A DNA stretch of 64,000 nucleotides, from positions 1,798,001 to 1,862,000 of the forward strand of contig NZ_RJAD01000001.1 in NCBI RefSeq assembly GCF_003999995.1, given 5' to 3'. Position 1 is the first letter of the stretch. Every line of letters starts with the position of its first letter. A program made the position numbers and the translations under genes. A model generated the notes under the pieces. It did not search any database. It worked only from the letters and a program-made list of their open reading frames with translations, and was not told where the DNA came from. The stretch is from Microbacterium sulfonylureivorans. Lineage in GTDB: Bacteria > Actinomycetota > Actinomycetes > Actinomycetales > Microbacteriaceae. Below, one piece after another: positions 16,617 to 24,399 of the stretch.

Positions 16617-18304
16617 GAATCGTCATCGTCGGGGGAGTCGCCGGCGGCATGAGCTGTGCGGCTCGCGCCCGCCGGCTCGATGAGTCGGCCGAGATCATCG
16701 TGCTCGAGCGGGGCGCTCATGTCTCGTTCGCGAACTGCGGTCTGCCCTACTACGTGGGTGGTGAGATCGCCGACCCGCAGGCCCTGCTCGTGCAGACGCC
16801 CGAGTCGCTGCGCGCGGCGCTGGCGCTGGATGTGCGGCCGGGCAACGAAGTGATCGCACTCGACGCGTCCGCCCGCACGGTGACGGTGCGCTCGGCCGAC
16901 GGCCTCGAGGAGATCGGCTTCGACGCGCTGGTGCTCTCACCGGGTGCCTCGGCCTTCGTGCCTCCGATCCCAGGGGTCGACTCCCCGCGGGTGCGGACGC
17001 TTCGCACCGTCGAGGACGCGATGGCGCTGCGCGAGAAGGTGACAGCCGGTGCTCGCCGCGCCGTCGTCCTCGGTGCGGGGTTCATCGGCATCGAAGCCGC
17101 TGAAGCCCTTGCCGCCCAGGGGCTCGAGGTCTCGGTCGTGGAACTGGCGCCGCAGCCGCTGCCGCCGGTCGAGCCCGAACTGGCGTGGCTCGTCTCCGAA
17201 GAGCTGCGTGCTCTGGGAATCGACCTGCACGTCGGGGTCGCGGCGATCTCCATCCAGCACGGCGCGGATGCCGACACGGTCGTGCTCGCCGACGGCACGC
17301 AGCTCGCAGCCGACCTCGTCGTCATGTCCGTCGGCGTGCGGCCCGACACGGCGATCTTCGAAGAGGCAGGCGTGGCCTGCGAACGCGGCGCGATGATCGT
17401 CGACAGCCACGGCCGCACCAGCATCCCGAACATCTGGGCCGTCGGCGACGCGACGCTCAGCGTCGACCCGATCACGGGCGCGCGACGCCCCGTCGCCCTG
17501 GCCGGTCCCGCCAACCGTGCCGGCCGGCTCGTCGCCGACGACATCCTCCGCCCCGAGATCGCCCGCGAGATCCCGCAGCCCGTCGGCACCGCCATCGTCC
17601 GGGTCGGATCGCTGACCGCCGCGCTGACCGGCGCGAACCGGACCGTCCTCGATGCTGCCGGCACCCGCTACCGCACGCTGCACCTGCACGCGAACCAGCA
17701 CGCCGGCTACTTCCCCGGCGCCAGCCAGATTCACCTCGTCGTGCACCTGGACGCGGAGTCGGGCCGGCTGCTCGGCGCGCAGGCGGTGGGAGCCGAGGGC
17801 GTCGACAAGCGCATCGATGTGCTGGCCACTGCCATCCGTGCCGGCATGACCGCCGAGGACCTCATCGATCTCGACCTCGCCTACTCGCCCCCGTACGGGC
17901 AGGCGAAGGATGCCGTGAACCTCACCGGCATGGTCGGCGAGAACGTCCTGAACGGGACGCTGGACCTCTGGTACGCCGACGACTTCGACGACGTCATGGG
18001 CACGGCCCTGGTGCTGGACGTGCGCCGCGACGATGAATGGGCCACCGGGCACCTGCCCGGCGCGCTGCACATCCCGCACACCGAACTCAGGGAGCGCATC
18101 GACGAGGTGCACGGCCTCGCGGACGGCCGCCCGGTGCGGGTCATGTGCGCGTCCGGCGTCCGATCCGCGATCGCCCACCGCGTCCTGACCCAGGCCGGCG
18201 TGGACTCCGCATCGCTGTCCGGCGGCATCCTCACCCTGCGCGCCGTGCTCGGGGCCCGGGGCGTCGACATCCTCGAAGCCGAAGGCGCGCTGCAACGTGC
18301 CTGA
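16613..18304 (+). CDS. FAD-dependent CoA-disulfide/persulfide reductase with C-terminal rhodanese
   Basis: A 563-residue flavoprotein of the CoADR-rhodanese type. The N-terminus has the FAD Rossmann motif (VIVGGVAGGMSCAARARR) and the single redox cysteine in FANCGLPYY (Cys42). The NAD(P)H motif is VLGAGFIGIEAAEAL, and the ATG-like motif is IWAVGDA. The dimerisation domain ends near residue 445, and a rhodanese domain follows (~455-555) with active-site CASGVRS (Cys512). Characterised members reduce CoA disulfide or CoA/glutathione persulfide with NADH, while the rhodanese loads sulfane sulfur. It is coupled to thioredoxin upstream by ATGA and overlaps the CstR-like gene downstream. A longer paralogue with extra sulfur-carrier domains is at 19287. 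Confidence 0.9.
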   Translation: MRIVIVGGVAGGMSCAARARRLDESAEIIVLERGAHVSFANCGLPYYVGGEIADPQALLVQTPESLRAALALDVRPGNEVIALDASARTVTVRSADGLEEIGFDALVLSPGASAFVPPIPGVDSPRVRTLRTVEDAMALREKVTAGARRAVVLGAGFIGIEAAEALAAQGLEVSVVELAPQPLPPVEPELAWLVSEELRALGIDLHVGVAAISIQHGADADTVVLADGTQLAADLVVMSVGVRPDTAIFEEAGVACERGAMIVDSHGRTSIPNIWAVGDATLSVDPITGARRPVALAGPANRAGRLVADDILRPEIAREIPQPVGTAIVRVGSLTAALTGANRTVLDAAGTRYRTLHLHANQHAGYFPGASQIHLVVHLDAESGRLLGAQAVGAEGVDKRIDVLATAIRAGMTAEDLIDLDLAYSPPYGQAKDAVNLTGMVGENVLNGTLDLWYADDFDDVMGTALVLDVRRDDEWATGHLPGALHIPHTELRERIDEVHGLADGRPVRVMCASGVRSAIAHRVLTQAGVDSASLSGGILTLRAVLGARGVDILEAEGALQRA

Positions 18305-18560
18305 CGCACAGAAGCGGGTCTCGAATCGGCTGCGCCGAGCGCGAGGACAACTCGACGCGGTGATCGCCGCCGTCGAAGCTGACGCCCCGTGCCGAGACAT
18401 CGTCACCCAGCTCGCCGCCGTCTCCGGTGCTCTCGACCGCGCGGGCTTCGCCATCGTCTCGGCCGCGCTGCAGGAATGCCTCGCCGTCCCCGACGCCGAG
18501 CGCGGCGACACGGACCTGTCCACCGAAGAGCTGGAGAAGCTCTTCCTCATGCTCGCCTGA
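18297..18560 (+). CDS. CstR-like persulfide-sensing repressor (CsoR family), copy 1
   Basis: An 87-residue all-helical repressor of the CsoR/FrmR family (RVSNRLRRARGQLDAVIAAVE; CRDIVTQLAAVSGALDRAG). The two family cysteines are present at C32 and C61, 29 residues apart. The position four before the second Cys, a copper-ligand His in CsoR, is Ala57. Loss of that His with both Cys kept is the pattern of CstR, which senses persulfides by forming di- or trisulfide links. The start is GTG 18297, overlapping the end of the reductase gene by eight bases. Targets are probably the ATACCC...GGGTAT sites at 15629, 16218 and 19116. The assignment as a sulfur rather than metal sensor rests on residues and gene context. 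Confidence 0.88.
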   Translation: MPDAQKRVSNRLRRARGQLDAVIAAVEADAPCRDIVTQLAAVSGALDRAGFAIVSAALQECLAVPDAERGDTDLSTEELEKLFLMLA

Positions 18561-18585
18561 ACAATCTTCCAGAAGGAGACCACCC

Positions 18586-18747
18586 ATGTGCTACGCCGTC
18601 ACATGCAAGAAGTGCGGAAAGACCACCTGGTCCGGATGCGGTCAGCACGTCGACCAGGTCATGCGCGGGGTTCCCCGATCTCAGCGCTGCGAAGGTCACG
18701 CACACGAGCCGTCCAGCGGGTTCTTCGCCCGGCTGTTCGGCCAGTGA
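18586..18747 (+). CDS. Tiny Cys-rich protein, CGK/CGQH family (copy 2)
   Basis: A 53-residue protein: MCYAVTCKKCGKTTWSG, then CGQHVDQVMRGVPRSQ and CEGH, with a short hydrophobic/basic tail (FFARLFGQ) that copy 1 lacks. The fixed Cys and His positions match the 43-residue protein at 15684. GAAGGAG six bases before the ATG is a strong ribosome-binding site. It follows the CstR-like gene by 25 bases, so it ends the same operon that copy 1 begins. The function is not known to me; a metal-binding or sulfane-sulfur-binding microprotein is a reasonable guess. Confidence 0.8.
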   Translation: MCYAVTCKKCGKTTWSGCGQHVDQVMRGVPRSQRCEGHAHEPSSGFFARLFGQ

Positions 18748-18774
18748 CCGGAGCTGGCCTGCCGGGTGCCGCGG

Positions 18775-19074
18775 TCAGGCCAGAGTCAGGAACAGCTTCT
18801 CGAGTTCCTCTGGAGTGATCGAGGTGTCCTCCGGGTCGGCGATGCACGTGCGCATCGCCGACGCGACGATCGCGTAACCCGCCCGATCGAGCGCCTTCGA
18901 GACCGCCGACAGCTGAATGACGATGTCGCGACACTCGGCCCCCGACTCGACGGCCCGGATCACCGCCGCCAGTTGACCCTCCGCGCGGCGCAGCCGATTG
19001 ACGATCTTCCGCTGCTGTGCGACGAGATCCGCGGCGCGGTCGACCTCGGCCGTGGACGCAGTGATGCTGTTCAT
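18775..19074 (-). CDS. CstR-like persulfide-sensing repressor (CsoR family), copy 2
   Basis: A 99-residue CsoR-family repressor (IVNRLRRAEGQLAAVIRAVE; CRDIVIQLSAVSKALDRAG) with an N-terminal extension of about 18 residues relative to copy 1. The cysteines are C48 and C77, again 29 apart, and the CsoR His position is Ala73, so it too has the CstR pattern. The start at 19074 (MNSITAS) has GAGGGAAG upstream; longer starts have none. It is transcribed away from the 19287 reductase. The operator at 19116-19131 lies 42 bases upstream, consistent with autoregulation and shared control of the divergent gene. Two closely related sensors in one cluster may differ in sensitivity. Confidence 0.88.
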   Translation of the reverse strand: MNSITASTAEVDRAADLVAQQRKIVNRLRRAEGQLAAVIRAVESGAECRDIVIQLSAVSKALDRAGYAIVASAMRTCIADPEDTSITPEELEKLFLTLA

Positions 19075-19115
19075 GGGGCTTCCCTCGTTCGTCGTTGCTT
19101 CCCGCACCCTACACG

Positions 19116-19131
19116 ATACCCTCCCGGGTAT
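19116..19131. promoter_or_regulatory. CsoR/CstR-type operator 3
   Basis: ATACCC-TCCC-GGGTAT is a 6-4-6 perfect palindrome in the divergent region between the second CstR-like gene and the multidomain reductase. It matches the pattern of operators 1 and 2, which makes a shared repressor likely. Confidence 0.8.
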
Positions 19132-19178
19132 GACACCGCACGACGTGGCGCCATCGCGGACGCCTGAGAGCGGCACTC

Positions 19179-19192
19179 GGGACCTTCGGCCC
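19179..19192. promoter_or_regulatory. GGGACC-type box (DosR-like), copy A
   Basis: GGGACCTTCGGCCC is an interrupted near-palindrome 95 bases before the reductase start. An almost identical 14-mer (opposite strand) is at 23120-23133 upstream of the bactofilin-like gene. The GGGAC...GNCCC layout resembles DevR/DosR boxes of mycobacteria. The regulator is inferred only. Confidence 0.5.
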
Positions 19193-19286
19193 GCACGTGC
19201 TCCGCGGACCAGGGAAGCATCAAGGGCGTGAACCCGGCGCGCGTGGCGCCGGGGAGGTCTTCCCGGGCCTCGGAGAGGTGGGTCCG

Positions 19287-21767
19287 TTGAAGATCGTCAT
19301 CGTCGGGGGCGTGGCAGGAGGCGCGTCGGTCGCCGCGCGCGCACGCCGCCTGAATGAGTCGGCCGAGATCATCGTGTTCGAGCGCGGCGGGTACGTCTCG
19401 TTCGCGAATTGCGGTCTCCCGTACCACATCGGCGGCGTCATCTCCGATCGCAGCCGGCTCCTGCTGCAGACGCCCGAGAGCCTGCGCGACTCGCTCGACA
19501 TCGACGTGCGGATCGCCACAGAAGTCGTCGCGCTGGACGCGACCGCGAAGACGGTCACGGTGCGCGAGGTCGACACCGGGCGGGAGTACGTCGAGACGTA
19601 CGACGCGCTCGCGCTGTGCCAGGGCGCCGATCCGCTCCAGCTGCCGCTGCCGGGGGCCGACCTCCCCGGCATCCATGTCCTGCGCAACATCCACGACATG
19701 GACGAGATCAAGGCGAGCCTAGAAGCGGCGCTCGTGGCAGCGGGATCCCTCGGCCGTCCGACGCGGGCGGTCGTCATCGGCGCGGGATACATCGGCATCG
19801 AGATGGCCGAGAACCTTCGCCACCGTGGTGCCGAGGTCGCGGTCGTCGAGCTCGCCGACCAGATCCTGCCGCCGCTCGACAAGGACGTCTCGCTGCCGGT
19901 CGAGCAGCACATCCGCGGTCGGGGCGTCGATCTGCATCTGGGCACGGCGGCGGCCGCGTTCGCCAGGGCGCCTGGGGGCGGGCTCCGCGTCGAGCTGAAC
20001 AACGGCGCCACGCTGGACGCCGACCTCGTCCTGCTCTCGGCGGGCGTCCGGCCCAACGTCTCACTCGCCCGCGACGCAGGACTCGAGCTCGGCCCCCGTG
20101 GCGGGATCGCCGTCGACACGCACATGCGCACATCCGATGCTGCGATCTGGGCGGCCGGCGACGCCGTCGAGACGCCGCACACGGTGCTCCCCGGCAGCTG
20201 GCTCACGCCGCTCGCCGGCCCGGCGAACCGCGAAGCCCGGGTCGCCGCGGAGAACATCTGCGGCCGCGACACGGAGTACCTCTCCACCCAGGGCACATCG
20301 ATCGTCAAGGCATTCGAGATGGCAGCGGGCGGCACGGGCGCGACCGAGCGTCAGCTCGAGAAGCTCGGCGTCGAATACCGCGCGGTCCACCTTCACCCGT
20401 CCGGTCACGCGGGGTACTACCCCGGCACCGCGGCGATGCACATGAAGGTCCTGTTCGATCCGGAAACGGGCGCCATCCTCGGCGCGCAGATCGCCGGCTT
20501 CGACGGGGTGGACAAGCGCCTCGACGTGCTTGCGACGTGCATCCGCCTGGGTGCGACGGTGCACGACCTCGAGTCGCTCGAGCTCGCGTATGCCCCGCCG
20601 TTCGGATCGGCGAAGGATCCGGTCAACATGGCGGGCTTCGTCGCGACGAACGTCCTGAAGGGCGACCTCGTCCTCTGGTACGCCCAGGACTTCCCCGCGG
20701 CCGTGGAGGGCGCACGGATCATCGATGTGCGAACCCCCGAGGAGTACGGCATCTGGCACATCCCGGGCGCCGAGAACGTGCCGCTCGGTACGCTGCGCGC
20801 GCAGTGCCCTTCGTGGGACGCGTCGCGCCCCGTGCGGCTCTACTGCGCCGTCGGCTTCCGCAGCTACCTCGCCTACCGCATCCTCGTACAGCTCGGATTC
20901 TCGGACGTCGCAACCCTCTCCGGTGGATCGACGACATTCCGCTTCTGGCATGACCTCGAGCCGGTCGGGTTCGAGTCCCGGCCCGCGGAGATCCACTACG
21001 CGGAAGCGCTCGACCTGGTCGGCGCGGCTCGCGGCACCGGGGAGGTCGTCGATCTCGACTGCACGGGCCTGGCCTGTCCGGGACCGATCATGAGGCTGGC
21101 CCAGAGGATGGACGAGCTCGAGCCCGGCGACGACATCGTCGTGCACGTGTCGGATCCCGGCTTTGCACAGGACGCGCCCGCCTGGGCCGGGAGCAAGGGG
21201 CACGAGCTCCTCGCGCTCGAGCCCGAGGGCCCGGGTTACGTCGCGACCATCCGCAAGGGCGGTGCTCGGCCCGCCGACGCCCGCACTGCCGCGAAGCTCG
21301 ATCAGGTGTCGTTCGTCGTGTTCTCCGGCGACATGGACAAGCTGCTCGCGGCATTCATCATCGCGAACGGCGCGATCGCGATGGGCCAGAAGGTCTCCAT
21401 GTTCTTCACCTTCTGGGGTCTCAACGCCCTGCGCCGAGAGAACCCGCCCAAGCAGAAGCGCAGGACGCTCGACCGCATGTTCGGCATGATGATGCCCTCG
21501 GGGCCCGAGAAGCTCCCCCTGTCGCAGATGAACATGCTCGGCATGGGGCCGGCGATGATCAAGCACGTCATGAAGCAGCACTCCGTGCAGAGCGTGCCGG
21601 AACTCATGCAGGCGGCGCGCGAGGGCGGTGCCCGACTCATCGGATGCACCATGACGATGGATCTGCTCGGCATCGCCGAATCCGACCTCATCGACGGAAT
21701 CGAGCTCGGCGGAGTCGCGACGTTCCTCGGCGAAGCCGACAAGTCGGGCACGACACTGTTCATCTAG
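19287..21767 (+). CDS. Multidomain FAD persulfide reductase-rhodanese-TusA-DsrE2 fusion
   Basis: An 826-residue sulfur-trafficking fusion if TTG 19287 is the start. That start gives the canonical KIVIVGGVAGGASVAARARR beginning and has GGAGAGG just upstream; the frame is open to 19197. Domains in order: FAD/NAD(P)H disulfide reductase with FANCGLPYH (Cys42) and VIGAGYIGIEMAENL (1-450); rhodanese with CAVGFRS (Cys520; ~460-560); TusA-like sulfur carrier with GLACPGPIM (Cys597; ~585-660); and a C-terminal DsrE2-like domain (~680-826; SFVVFSGDMDKLLAAFIIANGA, GCTMTMDLLGI). This arrangement lets sulfane sulfur be relayed between cysteines in one chain and reductively released. The operator at 19116 and the box at 19179 lie upstream, so it is probably induced with the 15684 operon. 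Confidence 0.88.
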   Translation: MKIVIVGGVAGGASVAARARRLNESAEIIVFERGGYVSFANCGLPYHIGGVISDRSRLLLQTPESLRDSLDIDVRIATEVVALDATAKTVTVREVDTGREYVETYDALALCQGADPLQLPLPGADLPGIHVLRNIHDMDEIKASLEAALVAAGSLGRPTRAVVIGAGYIGIEMAENLRHRGAEVAVVELADQILPPLDKDVSLPVEQHIRGRGVDLHLGTAAAAFARAPGGGLRVELNNGATLDADLVLLSAGVRPNVSLARDAGLELGPRGGIAVDTHMRTSDAAIWAAGDAVETPHTVLPGSWLTPLAGPANREARVAAENICGRDTEYLSTQGTSIVKAFEMAAGGTGATERQLEKLGVEYRAVHLHPSGHAGYYPGTAAMHMKVLFDPETGAILGAQIAGFDGVDKRLDVLATCIRLGATVHDLESLELAYAPPFGSAKDPVNMAGFVATNVLKGDLVLWYAQDFPAAVEGARIIDVRTPEEYGIWHIPGAENVPLGTLRAQCPSWDASRPVRLYCAVGFRSYLAYRILVQLGFSDVATLSGGSTTFRFWHDLEPVGFESRPAEIHYAEALDLVGAARGTGEVVDLDCTGLACPGPIMRLAQRMDELEPGDDIVVHVSDPGFAQDAPAWAGSKGHELLALEPEGPGYVATIRKGGARPADARTAAKLDQVSFVVFSGDMDKLLAAFIIANGAIAMGQKVSMFFTFWGLNALRRENPPKQKRRTLDRMFGMMMPSGPEKLPLSQMNMLGMGPAMIKHVMKQHSVQSVPELMQAAREGGARLIGCTMTMDLLGIAESDLIDGIELGGVATFLGEADKSGTTLFI

Positions 21768-21826
21768 ACCAGTCGTGGGCGCCCAAGCGCCGGCTCGATG
21801 CGCGATACCTGCTCGCCGCGCGAGCC

Positions 21827-23044
21827 CTACGGGAGCGCGGGACCTTGCGGCGGTGTCGGTGCCGGTGCCGGTGCCGGTGACGCCGGTGCCACCCCGGCGG
21901 ACGGCTGCGGCGGTGTGGTTGCGCTGACGGACAGCGGCGATGCGGTGGTCGGCGCCGGCGTGAGCCGCCAGGGCCGCTGGCGGTGGATCTCGAGCAGCTG
22001 CGCGCCGAGGCCGAAGAACACCATCGCGAGCCAGACCAGGATGTTTAGCCAGGGGATCTGCAGCGCGACGATGAGGATCACACCGCCGACGAGCGACCTG
22101 ACCACCGGATGCTGGTTGCCGCGGAACAGGAGCCGTCCGATGTAGTACGCGGAGTACACGAACGTCGCGAGGACCATCAGCGTCCACACGAGCAGACCCG
22201 CGAGCGCGAGAGGGGCGCCGACGATCGTGACCGCGAGGAACAGCAGAGCGACCGGAACGGCGATGGCTCCGACGAATCCGACGAGCAGCGCCTTCCACGG
22301 CGACGGCACGAGGTGGTCGGTCACGCGGTGCAGCCAGCGCGGGAAGAGGAGTCCGGTGAGCAGGGTGATGAGGCTGAGAGCGACGAGCGCGTAGAACAGC
22401 CCGAGGAACCAGCCGATGAGCACCGCCCACGGTGAGACTTCGACCCGGGGCGTCTGCGGAGGCTCGATTCGCTCGACGGTGCCGTCCACTGCGCCCTCCG
22501 CGATGCGTGCGTCGTCGTCGCTCACGTACGTCAGGCTGCCGCCGACGGAGCCGTCGATGGTGAGGCGTCCCACGCTGACGATGACGTCGCGTCCGATTTC
22601 GCCGCCGATGCTGACGCTGCCCGCAGCCGCGACCAGATCGTCGCCGACGACTCCCGAGTCGCCGACCGTCAAGCTCGCCGCGAAGACGGTGCCGCTGCGC
22701 GAGACCTCGCCCGTGATCGAGACGTCCTGTCCGCTGAGGCGCACGTCGCCGTCGACCGTGCCGGTGATCGTGATGGTCTGGGCTGCGGCGATGACGTCAC
22801 CCGTGACATCGCCGCTGATCGTGACGCTCTGGCCGGCGGCGTACACGTCGCCGTCGACCACGCCCGTCACGTCGACGAGAGCACCGGTGTAGAACTGCGG
22901 ACCCTCGCGATCGTCCGCGGCCGAAGCGGCATCGAGAGACGGCGCGGGCGTGACGCCGAATGCCGCCGCCCCGGTGCCGAACGTCAGGATGACAGCCGCG
23001 AGGAACACGGCCAGAGAACGGCGAATGCGCGGCTGAACGCTCAT
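21827..23044 (-). CDS. Bactofilin-like (polymer-forming) membrane protein
   Basis: A 405-residue protein. A signal peptide or anchor (residues ~8-35) is followed by a repetitive beta-rich region (~55-200) with short turns of the type GDVTGDVIAAAQTITITGTVDGDV, as in bactofilin/polymer-forming domains that make right-handed beta-helices. Four or so hydrophobic segments follow (~210-350). The C-terminal tail is rich in Pro and Ala, encoded by a hexanucleotide repeat. The repeats probably face outside, given the N-terminal signal. Its role may be in envelope structure. A GGGACC-type box is at 23120-23133, about 76 bases upstream of the start. Confidence 0.7.
   Translation of the reverse strand: MSVQPRIRRSLAVFLAAVILTFGTGAAAFGVTPAPSLDAASAADDREGPQFYTGALVDVTGVVDGDVYAAGQSVTISGDVTGDVIAAAQTITITGTVDGDVRLSGQDVSITGEVSRSGTVFAASLTVGDSGVVGDDLVAAAGSVSIGGEIGRDVIVSVGRLTIDGSVGGSLTYVSDDDARIAEGAVDGTVERIEPPQTPRVEVSPWAVLIGWFLGLFYALVALSLITLLTGLLFPRWLHRVTDHLVPSPWKALLVGFVGAIAVPVALLFLAVTIVGAPLALAGLLVWTLMVLATFVYSAYYIGRLLFRGNQHPVVRSLVGGVILIVALQIPWLNILVWLAMVFFGLGAQLLEIHRQRPWRLTPAPTTASPLSVSATTPPQPSAGVAPASPAPAPAPTPPQGPALP
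21851..21880. repeat. Hexanucleotide repeat in coding tail
   Basis: Five consecutive units of CGGTGC or close variants encode the alternating Pro-Ala tail of the bactofilin-like protein on the minus strand. Such repeats can change length by slippage, but by whole codon pairs, so the frame would stay open. Confidence 0.6.
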
Positions 23045-23119
23045 CAGGATGCCCCTATCGAATCGACACGCGGCAGAATGGCCACGGGTTCACTGTGCGG
23101 GGGTGGGAGGGCATCCGCA

Positions 23120-23133
23120 GGGCCAAAGGTCCC
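23120..23133. promoter_or_regulatory. GGGACC-type box (DosR-like), copy B
   Basis: GGGCCAAAGGTCCC reads GGGACCTTTGGCCC on the minus strand, one base different from the box at 19179. It is 76 bases upstream of the bactofilin-like gene start, a normal place for an activator site. Confidence 0.5.
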
Positions 23134-23187
23134 GCGCCTCGCCGGTACGGACGGGTCTTCCGGTGACCGATCTCGCCTTCGATGACG

Positions 23188-23568
23188 TCAGCCCGGTCCG
23201 GGCCGGCGCGCCTCCTCGTACGCGCGATCGATCCAATCGAGCAGCTCGCGGTCGACGTCTTGTACGAGGCGAAGCTCGAGGTGATGCATCCACGTCGACG
23301 GGGACGGGTGGGCGACGGCCTTGAATCGAGAGGAGTGCAGCTCCTCCCTCAGCGCGATGGAGACCACGACCGGCACATCACTGTTCACGTACTGCCCGGG
23401 CGCCCACGCGTATGCGAATCCTCGCCCGGCGCGGAAGGCCACCTGGCTCTTCGACACCACCACCTCGACGCCGTCGCGCCCCACGAGCGGCCGGGCGAGC
23501 GCGCGGTAGATGGAGACGGCCTTCTCATCGGAGGCGAAGAACTCCTCTCCGGCGATCGGCTGGGTCAT
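23188..23568 (-). CDS. DUF5655-like protein
   Basis: A 126-residue soluble protein with the pattern of the DUF5655 family: VEVVVSKSQVAFRAGRGFAYAW in the middle and PSPSTWMHHLELRLVQDVD near the end. The function of this family is unknown to me; members often occur alone in actinobacteria. The start is convincing because a -10-like TAGTGT (23580-23575 on this strand) lies exactly six bases before the ATG, the layout of leaderless actinobacterial genes. No partner gene is evident; the ArsR gene is transcribed away from it. Confidence 0.7.
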   Translation of the reverse strand: MTQPIAGEEFFASDEKAVSIYRALARPLVGRDGVEVVVSKSQVAFRAGRGFAYAWAPGQYVNSDVPVVVSIALREELHSSRFKAVAHPSPSTWMHHLELRLVQDVDRELLDWIDRAYEEARRPGPG

Positions 23569-23660
23569 GGCGCAACACTAAGCGGAGTGGGTGCCGCGGG
23601 GGATGCCCGCGGGGGGCGAGCTCCGCGCGGCAGTCCGCCGAGGAGAGGGTCCTGCATTCT

Positions 23661-23684
23661 CGATCTTATCCGATATCCTATAGT
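23661..23684 (+). promoter_or_regulatory. TATCC-repeat promoter/operator before ArsR gene
   Basis: Two TATCC units lie seven bases apart (23667-23671 and 23674-23678), followed by TATAGT, a possible -10. The 12-mer ATATCCTATAGT (23673-23684) is identical to 7011-7022. Being directly upstream of an ArsR gene, it may be the autoregulatory site. Confidence 0.45.
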
Positions 23685-23701
23685 TACCCAGGAGGTGTGA
23701 G

Positions 23702-24055
23702 ATGTCGGACGTAGAGCGACTCGTGATCGCCTTCGCAGCGCTTGCGAACGCCTCCCGGCTCTCGCTACTCCGAGAGCTCAGCCGACCGACGCCGCGCAAC
23801 GGCCACCTCGGCGGCGGGCAGACCATCTCCGAACTCGCCGCGAAGACCGAACTGTCCCGATTCGCCGCGTCTCGGCATCTCGGCATCCTGCGCGAAGCGG
23901 GCCTCGTGCACGGCGTGCGAGACGGCAGTCGGATGCTTCACCGCCTCGAGGGCGCCGCGCTCGACGAGATCGACGACTGGCTGTTTCCGCTGCTCATCAG
24001 CGCCGGACGAGCAGAACCGACCGCGCTGCATGCGCCCGAGGCATCCGCCAGATGA
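23702..24055 (+). CDS. ArsR-family winged-helix regulator
   Basis: A 117-residue DNA-binding protein. It has the ArsR-type core: LVIAFAALANASRLSLLREL, a recognition-helix region ISELAAKTELSRFAASRHLGILREAGLV, and a wing DGSRMLHRLEG. No Cys-rich metal site is visible, so it is not an obvious metal sensor. GGAGGTG (23691-23697) four bases before the ATG is a strong ribosome-binding site. A TATCC-repeat element just upstream may be its own operator. No co-transcribed target gene follows; the next 344 bases are non-coding. Another A+T-rich TATCC-type patch lies downstream at 24259-24278. Confidence 0.82.
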   Translation: MSDVERLVIAFAALANASRLSLLRELSRPTPRNGHLGGGQTISELAAKTELSRFAASRHLGILREAGLVHGVRDGSRMLHRLEGAALDEIDDWLFPLLISAGRAEPTALHAPEASAR

Positions 24056-24399
24056 CGGCACACACGGCGTCCGCGTCGTAGGTGCGTTCGGCGGCGCGTC
24101 GCATTGAGGGCGCTGACGCGACCCCGGCGAACGAGGGAGCCCCGCCCGGTGGCGCTTTGGAGGCCGCGGGCGGGGCTGCGGTCTGCCACTCCCCCCGGAG
24201 AGGCGGACGGTGTCGTGCGCTGGGGACGCACGACTGAGGGCTGGGGTCCCTCAGTGCGAGATCCTATATCGTATCCTTCCGGGTTTCAAGACTCCGTTGC
24301 GATCCGGACTGCCGTGTCATCCGCGACGAACGCCGGTCGGCAGATCTCCTGTGATTGCCGCCCCGTCCGGGGAGTCCGACGCGCCTGGCGGAGTGGGAG
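24056..24399. other. Intergenic region with hairpin and TATCC patch
   Basis: A 344-base gap between the convergent ArsR and VOC genes. It holds an 8-bp hairpin, ACTGAGGG (24233-24240)/CCCTCAGT (24248-24255), which could be a terminator. An A+T-rich patch right after it (24259-24278) contains ATCCTAT and ATCGTAT seven bases apart and resembles the sites at 7011 and 23673. No coding signal is convincing. Confidence 0.4.
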
